From the NCBI GenBank assembly GCA_035458525.1, contig DATHZQ010000031.1, positions 1 to 18,547 of the forward strand: a stretch of 18,547 nt of DNA, given 5' to 3'. Source of the DNA: DATHZQ01 sp035458525 (GTDB lineage: Bacteria; Actinomycetota; Acidimicrobiia; Spongiisociales; UBA5794). The position numbers and the translations under genes are program-made. Below, one piece after another: positions 13,889-18,547 of this stretch. Position 1 is the stretch's first letter; each line of letters starts with the position of its first letter. The notes beneath the pieces were generated by a model that did not search any database, was not told where the DNA came from, and worked only from the letters and a program-made list of their open reading frames with translations.

Positions 13889-14652
13889 CGTCCCGCGCCG
13901 AGCTCGTGCGCGAGCAGATCGAGCAGGTCGAGCAGGATCTCGCGGACGTCGACGAGCAGCTGGCGGCCGGTGATCTCGATGAAGGCACCGCCGAGTCGCT
14001 CCGTTCGACGTATCGAAGCGAACTCCTCCGTCTCGAGGAGGCGTTGGAGAGCGCCGGCGCCGGGGAGGAAGCGAACGTCGGCCCGAGCCGGCGACGCATG
14101 ACCGCCGGCGTTGCCATCCTCATCATCGGCTTCGCCGCCGTCACCGGCCTGCTCCTGGCGACGGTTCGCTCTCGGGCGCCGGGCGAGCTGGTCACCGGAG
14201 GGATCGCCACGGACGTCGTCCAAGGCGGTCTGGATCTGGCTTCGGTGAGCGATGAAGAGATGGAAGCGGTCGTCGCCGAAAACCCAGAGATCGTGGGCAT
14301 GCGGCTCGCCCTCGCCGGGCGCTACTTCGAAGCCGGGGAGTTCGACAAGGCACTGCCGCACTACATGACGGTGCTCGACCAGGATGAGGACAATCCCGAG
14401 GCGCTGTCGAGCGTCGGATGGATGACGTATCTCTCCGGAAGACCCGACGTCGCCGAGACGTTCGTGACTCGTGCCCTCGTGATCGCCCCCGAGTACGCCC
14501 AGGCGTACTGGTTCCTGGGGAACATCCGCATGTTCGGGCTGGGCGATCCGGCCGGTGCGATTGAACCTTTCGAGATGTTGCTGACGTTCGAGGCCATCCC
14601 GGACGAGATCCGGGAGCAGGCGGAGGAACTGCTGGGAGAGGCCGGGTCATGA
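13885..14652 (+). CDS. ccmI: CcmI-like TPR protein of cytochrome c maturation
   Basis: The 255-residue protein begins with a cytoplasmic coiled-coil-like, Glu/Asp-rich segment (about 1-60), then one membrane helix (about 72-96) and an extracytoplasmic TPR-like domain (about 137-250) with repeats such as LALAGRYFEAGEFDKALPHY and AYWFLGNIRMFGLGD. CcmI/CycH (or the C-terminal CcmH part) binds the C-terminus of apocytochrome c and hands it to CcmFH. Usual CcmI has two N-terminal helices with a cytoplasmic loop; this one has a single helix preceded by a coiled coil, so it is CcmI-like rather than canonical. The ATGA overlaps on both sides place it firmly in the operon. The function is inferred from domain type and position. 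Confidence 0.8.
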   Translation: MTSRAELVREQIEQVEQDLADVDEQLAAGDLDEGTAESLRSTYRSELLRLEEALESAGAGEEANVGPSRRRMTAGVAILIIGFAAVTGLLLATVRSRAPGELVTGGIATDVVQGGLDLASVSDEEMEAVVAENPEIVGMRLALAGRYFEAGEFDKALPHYMTVLDQDEDNPEALSSVGWMTYLSGRPDVAETFVTRALVIAPEYAQAYWFLGNIRMFGLGDPAGAIEPFEMLLTFEAIPDEIREQAEELLGEAGS

Positions 14653-15251
14653 GCGAGCGCTCCCGCCGGTTGTTGCCGTTCGGGATCGTCGTGATCGTGG
14701 GCATCGTGGTGATCGTTCTTGGCGTTGTGTTCAGTCGCCGCTTCGGGACCGATCCCACGCTCACCGCGTCGCCCCTCATCGGCCAGCCGGTCCCGGAGAT
14801 CACGTTGCCGCTCCTCGATGAAGACGGAGCGTTCGACTTCTCCGATCTGGAGGGCGACGTCGCCGTCGTCAACTTCTGGGCTTCGTGGTGTCTCGCCTGC
14901 CGCGTCGAGCACGATGCGCTGACGTTTGCGGCCCGGCAGTATGACGAACTCGGCGTGACCTTCGTCGGCGCGATGGTGCAAGACCAGCCCGGCAACGGCG
15001 TCGCTTTCCTCGACGAGCTGGGGCGGAGCGAACAGACGATATACGTCGACGACGACCGATCTCGCGCATCGCTCGAGTTCGGCGTCCTCGGCGTTCCGGA
15101 GACCTTCTTCATCGATCGGGACGGAACCATCGTCGCCAAGGTGAGCGGGCCGGTGGACCTCAGTCTGCTGACGGCAACGCTGGATGCGATTCTGCTCGGC
15201 CAAGCGGCGGACCTGGGCGAAGTCACCACCGGCGAAGTCGAGAACCGCTAG
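14649..15251 (+). CDS. ccmG: CcmG-type thioredoxin-like thiol reductant
   Basis: The 200-residue protein has an N-terminal membrane anchor (about 9-28) and an extracytoplasmic redoxin domain. CcmG/DsbE proteins keep CcmH or apocytochrome thiols reduced. The active site is WCLAC (80-84) in NFWASWCLACRVEH, and the CcmG signature GVPETFFID (148-156) holds the cis-proline P150 and the acidic E151. The dipeptide Leu-Ala between the cysteines is unusual, since homologs often have Pro before the second cysteine. It is the last gene of the operon and overlaps ccmI by 4 nt. A strong hairpin follows 36 bp after the stop. Confidence 0.92.
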   Translation: MSERSRRLLPFGIVVIVGIVVIVLGVVFSRRFGTDPTLTASPLIGQPVPEITLPLLDEDGAFDFSDLEGDVAVVNFWASWCLACRVEHDALTFAARQYDELGVTFVGAMVQDQPGNGVAFLDELGRSEQTIYVDDDRSRASLEFGVLGVPETFFIDRDGTIVAKVSGPVDLSLLTATLDAILLGQAADLGEVTTGEVENR

Positions 15252-15286
15252 CTGTGCGAATGCCGATGACGGCAATCGCGCGCGAT

Positions 15287-15317
15287 GGTCTCCCCCCACC
15301 GATGGTGGGGGGAGACC
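15287..15317. terminator. Bidirectional terminator hairpin
   Basis: GGTCTCCCCCCACC (15287-15300) pairs perfectly with GGTGGGGGGAGACC (15304-15317): a 14-bp stem and a 3-nt loop. It lies between the convergent ends of ccmG and the two-TM protein gene, so it can serve both strands. No U-tract is seen. Confidence 0.85.
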
Positions 15318-15340
15318 AGAGACCTGCGGCAAGATTCGAG

Positions 15341-16063
15341 TCACGAGACGATCACCGGCTCGTTGGTCGTGTCGGATGGTGCCGGGGGTGTCGGCTGAGC
15401 CGGAGTGGCCCACTGGGCCCGGGGGTCCGAGCGCACACCGAAGTAGAGCATCACGGCACCGCCGACGATGGCCATGACGCCGAACACCAGCAGGCCGATG
15501 CCGATGGCTTCGACGAACGGGATCCGGGCTGAGCCGGTGACCGCAACGTCGACGCCGGACGAGCCGTCGGCATTCGCAATGACGACCGACCAGTTGCCCG
15601 ACTCGAGGTCCCAGTCGAGCGACCCGTCGGTGGCCGAAGCCACCCAGAAAGGCTGCGCCGCCGGTGAGACCAGCACGGTGCCTCCGTCGCTCGTGAACAG
15701 CTCGATGTCGTCGTCGAAGAAGTCGGCCCTGGCGTGGGCAGTGCCTCGGAGGTACGAGGCCACGTCTTCCGCAGCGGCGACGCCGATGAAGACGTCCTTG
15801 CCGTTGCGGCTGTCGACCTCGATGCGGGCCGGGATGTCGCTGAAACTCACATAGGTCTGTTCGTCGATGGCATCGCCCAGATCGAGATAGATGTCGGCGC
15901 CGACGACGGCGGCGGTGTCGGTTTCGACTCGTGCCGTCGGCGCATTGATCCAGCCGTTTCCGTCGGTGACGGCCAAAGCGATGGCGCCGCCGGTGGTCAT
16001 GGCGGCACCGGAGAGCAGGATCAGGCTTCCAAATATTGCAGCGAGCAATTTGCCGATACGCAT
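15341..16063 (-). CDS. Uncharacterised two-TM membrane protein with extracytoplasmic domain
   Basis: The 240-residue protein has one N-terminal membrane segment (about 6-32), an extracytoplasmic acidic domain of about 150 residues (35-182), a second membrane helix (186-209) and a Pro/Thr-rich tail. I do not recognise the domain. Similar layouts occur in actinobacterial membrane proteins of unknown role encoded beside PspC proteins. The ATG at 16063 is preceded by GAGGAG about 9 nt upstream, inside the end of the upstream gene region. It lies 12 nt downstream of the PspC gene on the same strand, so the two very likely form one transcript. The pairing suggests a cell-envelope stress role, but this is only context. 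Confidence 0.8.
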   Translation of the reverse strand: MRIGKLLAAIFGSLILLSGAAMTTGGAIALAVTDGNGWINAPTARVETDTAAVVGADIYLDLGDAIDEQTYVSFSDIPARIEVDSRNGKDVFIGVAAAEDVASYLRGTAHARADFFDDDIELFTSDGGTVLVSPAAQPFWVASATDGSLDWDLESGNWSVVIANADGSSGVDVAVTGSARIPFVEAIGIGLLVFGVMAIVGGAVMLYFGVRSDPRAQWATPAQPTPPAPSDTTNEPVIVS

Positions 16064-16075
16064 AATGGATACTCC

Positions 16076-16480
16076 TCAGGACTCGTTGTTGTTGCGGGTG
16101 AGGTACAGGCCGACGATGAGCAGCGCACCGGCTGCGATCACGGCAAGGGGGGCAAACGGGAGCAGCACTACGAGCGCTGCAGCACCGATGAGCACGGCGC
16201 CGGTTCGCCGCCCGGGCGTGCGGAGATTGGCGAGCCAGTGCTCCGCGGGGGAGGCATCGGCATCGTCCGACGGCAGCAGCACCCAGATGACTGCATAGAG
16301 CAGCACGCCGAAGCCGCCGAGGAAGGTCAGCGCCAAGAATGCAAGCCGAACGAACCCGGTGGCGATTCCCGTTGCCGTGGCGATCGCGGCCGCAACGCCG
16401 GCGAGGACGCGGTTGTTGCGGGGGCGGGCGAGCCGCCGCTGTTCCGCAGTGGTTTGCGGGGTGTGTGTTGTGGTGACCAT
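16076..16480 (-). CDS. PspC-domain membrane protein
   Basis: The 134-residue protein starts with a short polar stretch and then a PspC domain (about 17-70): RPRNNRVLAGVAAAIATATG followed by FVRLAFLALTFLGGFGVLLYAVIWVLLP. The xxVLAGVxxGxA-like opening and the YxxxWxxxP end are typical. After a polar loop come one or two more hydrophobic segments (about 94-128). PspC proteins in actinobacteria are linked to envelope stress signalling, sometimes with LiaR/LiaS-type systems; no such regulator is nearby. Start choice is uncertain: ATG at 16480 is used, but an in-frame ATG at 16486 and GTG at 16498 are also possible, and none has a good Shine-Dalgarno. It is followed by the two-TM protein gene after 12 nt. 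Confidence 0.82.
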   Translation of the reverse strand: MVTTTHTPQTTAEQRRLARPRNNRVLAGVAAAIATATGIATGFVRLAFLALTFLGGFGVLLYAVIWVLLPSDDADASPAEHWLANLRTPGRRTGAVLIGAAALVVLLPFAPLAVIAAGALLIVGLYLTRNNNES

Positions 16481-16498
16481 GCCCATATCGTGCGCCAC

Positions 16499-16966
16499 TG
16501 GGGGCGTTGCCGGTATGAGGAGTTGCCCTGTACCGGACCCGATAACCCCGATAGCGGTCCAGGGTCAACCCTGAGGGATCCCAGCCCGCGGTTTTTGCCT
16601 GTGGATATCTATTTGACCTAGTGACCAATCCATGGCACATTGGTCGTCCGGTCTTTCGGCCGGCACGGCATCGGTGCTGTGAATAATGTCAACAGCGATT
16701 CGTAGGGCGTCGCTGGGTGGGCCACCGGGGGAAATCTCTTGGCACCTGTGAGACAAGGGCCGTCTCGACAAGTGTCACACCTGGCTGAGCCGGCAGTGAT
16801 GCCGTCGTTTTCGTGGCGTCCTGTTCGCTCAGACACATCCTTTGGGGGTCCGGAATCAGCCGGGCTGTCCCCTCAGCTGCATCTTCGGATGTGGTGAGCC
16901 CGGCTAGGGCGGGCGGGGTCCCAGGGGGTGACCCCGCTCGTTCCGCGTCCTGACCCGGATTCTCGC
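16499..16966. other. Non-coding stretch with several inverted repeats
   Basis: No convincing gene is seen. Short minus-strand frames exist but have no family features or ribosome site. Visible structures: GACCAAT (16623-16629) with ATTGGTC (16639-16645); AGCCGGGCT (16858-16866) with AGCCCGGCT (16897-16905), enclosing CATC-TTCG-GATG (16880-16891), a UUCG tetraloop hairpin; and GGGGTC (16915-16920) with GACCCC (16930-16935). The last two lie just before the MerR-type promoter. The base composition here is less G+C-biased than in the genes. Confidence 0.6.
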
Positions 16967-16997
16967 TTGACCCTGACGTAACGTGAGGCCTTACCGT
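16967..16997 (+). promoter_or_regulatory. MerR-type promoter and operator
   Basis: The -35 TTGACC (16967-16972) and -10 TACCGT (16992-16997) are separated by 19 bp, the long spacer characteristic of promoters twisted by MerR-family regulators. The spacer holds the near-perfect palindrome CCTGACGTAACGTGAGG (16972-16988; 7 of 8 pairs). It directly precedes the MerR gene, so autoregulation of the TipA kind is expected. Confidence 0.8.
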
Positions 16998-17017
16998 GCG
17001 CTTCGATGGAGGTGCCG

Positions 17018-17413
17018 ATGTCGTCCCGAACCGTCAGCGACGCGGCCCGGCTTGCCGGGGTCACGGTTCGCACCCTGCATCACTACGACCAGATTGGGCT
17101 GCTGTCGCCGAGCCTGTGCTCCAACGCCGGCTATCGGTTGTACACGCAGGTTGATCTCGAGCGGCTGCAGGAGTTCCTGTTCTATCGCGAGTTCGGTTTC
17201 GAGCTCGCGGAGATCGGGGCGCTTCTGGATTCTCCAGAGTGCGACCGGGCCGCAACGTTGCGTGCGCAGCGTGATCTGCTGGAACGCCGTACCGCTCATC
17301 TCCAGGCAATGAAGGCCGCCATCGATCGGGGCGCACGAAGGAGGGATCCGGATGAACGCCGAGGACATGTTCAAGGTGTTTGGGGACTTCGATCCAACGG
17401 CTCACCAGGCTGA
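17018..17413 (+). CDS. MerR/TipA-type regulator, DNA-binding N-terminal part
   Basis: The 131-codon frame encodes a MerR winged helix-turn-helix: VSDAARLAGVTVRTLHHYDQ, IGLLSP, NAGYRLY and DLERLQEFLFYREFGFELAEI, followed by the dimerisation coiled coil (RAQRDLLERRTAHLQAM). GGAGG lies 5 nt before the ATG at 17018. After about residue 104 (AIDR) the frame leaves the TipA homology and reads a basic, unrelated tail to a stop at 17411-17413. The matching continuation (GIRMNAEDM, VFGDFDP) is in another frame. As it stands the product would bind the operator but have no complete effector domain. Confidence 0.75.
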   Translation: MSSRTVSDAARLAGVTVRTLHHYDQIGLLSPSLCSNAGYRLYTQVDLERLQEFLFYREFGFELAEIGALLDSPECDRAATLRAQRDLLERRTAHLQAMKAAIDRGARRRDPDERRGHVQGVWGLRSNGSPG

Positions 17414-17492
17414 GGCTGAGGCGCGTTGGTCGGGCGAGCTGATGGACGAGTCGAAGCGGCGCACCGGCAGCTACTCGAAGGAGCAGTAGAAG

Positions 17493-17768
17493 GTGATCAC
17501 GGCCGAGGGCGAGGAGATCGCCCGGGCGTTCGCCGCCGCCATGCTCGGTGAGGCGGCCGCGGAGTCGTCCGAGGCGACGGCCGTTGCGGAGCGACACCGC
17601 CTGCACATCGATCGCTGGTTCTACCCGTGCTCGTACGAGGTGCATCGCGATCTCGGCGAGCTGTACGTCACCGACGAACGGTTCTCTGCCTACTGGGATG
17701 GGTTTGCGCACGGGCTGGCGCCGTACGTGCAGGCGGCGATCGACGCCAAGGCGACCGAGGCGGGGTGA
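17493..17768 (+). CDS. C-terminal TipAS-domain fragment
   Basis: The 91-codon frame after the amber codon covers most of the TipAS antibiotic-recognition fold: EGEEIARAFAAAM, ERHRLHIDRWFYPCSYEVHR, LGELYVTDERFSAYWDG and the final AAIDAK helix. In TipA this fold binds thiopeptides, and a Cys in the domain reacts with them; here the Cys lies in WFYPCSYE. A GTG start preceded by AAGGAG could allow translation by itself, but the first part of the domain is in the 45-codon piece at 17352-17489. It is probably a remnant. Confidence 0.5.
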   Translation: MITAEGEEIARAFAAAMLGEAAAESSEATAVAERHRLHIDRWFYPCSYEVHRDLGELYVTDERFSAYWDGFAHGLAPYVQAAIDAKATEAG

Positions 17769-17794
17769 CGCGGTGCTGTCGGGGTCGCTCCGTC

Positions 17795-17800
17795 TACGCT
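17795..17800 (+). promoter_or_regulatory. -10 element of the SDR gene (leaderless)
   Basis: TACGCT is followed by 7 nt and the ATG at 17808, with no Shine-Dalgarno. This is the same spacing as at 8826-8831 before ccmA. Confidence 0.45.
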
Positions 17801-17807
17801 CCGTTGC

Positions 17808-18547
17808 ATGGAGATTTTTGATCTGACAGGACGGGTTGCGGTCGTCACCGGCGGCAACCGAGGCATCGGACTCGGGCTGGCGCGCGGGCTCGCCAAGGCG
17901 GGATCGTCCGTATCGGTGTGGTCGCGGGATCCGGAGCGAAACCGTGATGCTGTGGCGGAGCTGGAGTCGCTGGGTCCCGCAGCCGGTATCCAGTGTGACG
18001 TGGCGGACCGGGCCAGCGTCGATGCCGCCATGGCCGCGACCGTGGAGCGTTTCGGGCGCGTCGATTCGCTGTTCGCCAATGCGGGGACGAGCGGCGGGGT
18101 GCGTTTCGAAGAGATGGACGTCGTCGAGTGGAACCGGGTGATGGACGTCAATGTCACGGGCGTGTTCCATGTTGCCCAGGCGGCGGCCCGCCAGATGATC
18201 GCGCAGGGTGAGGGCGGATCGATGGCGTTCACGGCGTCGCTGGCCGCCCACTTCGGCTTGCCGACGGCGCCGCATTACACGGCGAGCAAGGGTGCCGTGC
18301 TGCAGCTCGCCAAATCACTGGCCGTGCGCCTGGCGCGCCACCGGATCCGGGTGAATGTCATCTCGCCCGGCTGGATTGCCACCGAGATGACTGAGGAGGT
18401 CCAGGCCGACGAGAAGTCCAACATGTTCGCCATGGCCCGCACCCCGATGCGCCGCTGGGGAGAACCCGCCGACTTCGAAGGCGCCGCGGTCTACCTGGCG
18501 TCGAGCGCATCGAGCTTCATGACCGGCGCCGAACTGATGATCGACGG
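17808..18547 (+). CDS. Short-chain dehydrogenase/reductase (3' end cut off by the window)
   Basis: The first 246 codons of a classical SDR are present and little of the C-terminus is missing. Motifs are the NAD(P)-binding TGGNRGIG (14-21), CDVAD (63-67), NAG (91-93), catalytic N115 in DVNVTG, S144, Y157 and K161 (YTASK), and VNVISPGWIATEM (182-194). The family oxidises or reduces alcohols and ketones with NAD(P)(H). S40-R-D at the end of the second strand suggests NADP(H), but this is weak. The gene is 40 bp past the TipA-like remnant and has its own leaderless-type promoter. The substrate cannot be told from sequence; similarity to gluconate 5-dehydrogenase/FabG-like members is general. Confidence 0.92.
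   Translation, partial: MEIFDLTGRVAVVTGGNRGIGLGLARGLAKAGSSVSVWSRDPERNRDAVAELESLGPAAGIQCDVADRASVDAAMAATVERFGRVDSLFANAGTSGGVRFEEMDVVEWNRVMDVNVTGVFHVAQAAARQMIAQGEGGSMAFTASLAAHFGLPTAPHYTASKGAVLQLAKSLAVRLARHRIRVNVISPGWIATEMTEEVQADEKSNMFAMARTPMRRWGEPADFEGAAVYLASSASSFMTGAELMID

Larger units (their letters stand above)
17018..17768 (+). pseudogene. Full-length TipA-like MerR regulator broken by a frameshift and an amber codon
   Basis: Read across frames, the locus encodes a whole TipAL-type regulator: MerR domain, coiled coil, then the TipAS effector-binding domain (VFGDFDPTAHQAEAEARW, SKRRTGSYSKEQ, then RWFYPCSYEVHRDLGELYV and the C-terminus). Two lesions interrupt it. The frame changes near 17327-17333, where a G-run follows AIDR, consistent with one extra G or a small deletion. 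Then TAG at 17487-17489 replaces what is normally Trp in the YxKEQW segment. Yet AAGGAGG (17338-17344) sits 7 nt before an in-frame ATG (17352), near the classical internal TipAS start, and AAGGAG (17478-17483) lies 9 nt before GTG at 17493 just past the amber codon. Decay is the simplest explanation; a split gene or sequencing error cannot be excluded. Confidence 0.7.

Noticed and set aside
14361..16640. Long minus-strand open frame over ccmI, ccmG and the membrane-protein pair
   Set aside because: It is antisense to recognised genes at one end and out of frame with the PspC and two-TM genes at the other, with low-complexity Arg/His content.
16565..16836. Short minus-strand frames of 68 and 72 codons
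   Set aside because: No ribosome site, family resemblance or coding bias; one has a few cysteines (CDTCRDGPC) but no complete zinc-ribbon pattern.
1..18547. tRNA, rRNA, insertion sequence or prophage genes
   Set aside because: By eye no tRNA arm motifs, rRNA segments, transposase or integrase motifs or terminal inverted repeats with target duplications were found. A tRNAscan and IS search could confirm this.

Overview
This is a high-GC bacterial segment that looks like an actinobacterium, most plausibly from the Acidimicrobiia or a related deep lineage. That placement is an inference. It rests on the G+C-rich codon use, the MerR/TipA-type regulator with its long-spacer promoter, the fused E1 alpha/beta dehydrogenase next to an actinobacterial-type leucine/valine dehydrogenase, and the many genes that seem to lack a 5' leader. 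At six transcription-unit heads a TANNNT -10 hexamer sits only 6 or 7 nt before the start codon.

Left part (1-6429). A HisA-like isomerase gene runs off the left edge on the minus strand and is divergent from a membrane-embedded spermidine-synthase-like protein. The latter overlaps, tail to tail, a minus-strand gene for an uncharacterised ~250-residue protein. A two-gene plus-strand unit follows: a leucine/valine dehydrogenase, then a single polypeptide fusing both halves of a branched-chain 2-oxoacid dehydrogenase E1. Together these would convert branched-chain amino acids to 2-oxo acids and start their oxidation to acyl-CoA. E2 and E3 are not in the window.

Middle (6430-8838). A 286-bp gene-free stretch holds a mosaic of REP-like palindromic repeats. 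Next come a minus-strand CrtI-like FAD oxidoreductase, a clear hairpin, and a minus-strand thioredoxin with a histidine-rich tail built of five 15-bp tandem repeats.

Right-centre (8839-15251). Divergent from the thioredoxin is a complete System I cytochrome c maturation operon of nine tightly overlapping genes in the order ccmA-B-C-D-E-F-H-I-G. CcmABCD would load and release haem via the haem chaperone CcmE (H115/Y119). CcmF with the reductant arm CcmH and CcmG would attach haem to apocytochrome c, and a CcmI-like TPR protein would hold the apocytochrome. A 14-bp-stem hairpin at 15287-15317 ends the operon and also the convergent pair that follows.

Right end (15341-18547). A minus-strand pair encodes a PspC-domain protein and an unknown two-TM protein. 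A ~500-bp non-coding stretch with several hairpins follows, then a MerR/TipA-type regulator behind a typical 19-bp-spacer MerR promoter. That regulator gene is broken by a frameshift and an in-frame amber codon. The window ends inside a short-chain dehydrogenase gene.

The points most worth a second look are the His-tailed thioredoxin next to the Ccm operon, the REP-like mosaic, the leaderless-promoter pattern, the split TipA-type regulator, and the Asp-to-Asn change at the expected catalytic position of the HisA-like protein.
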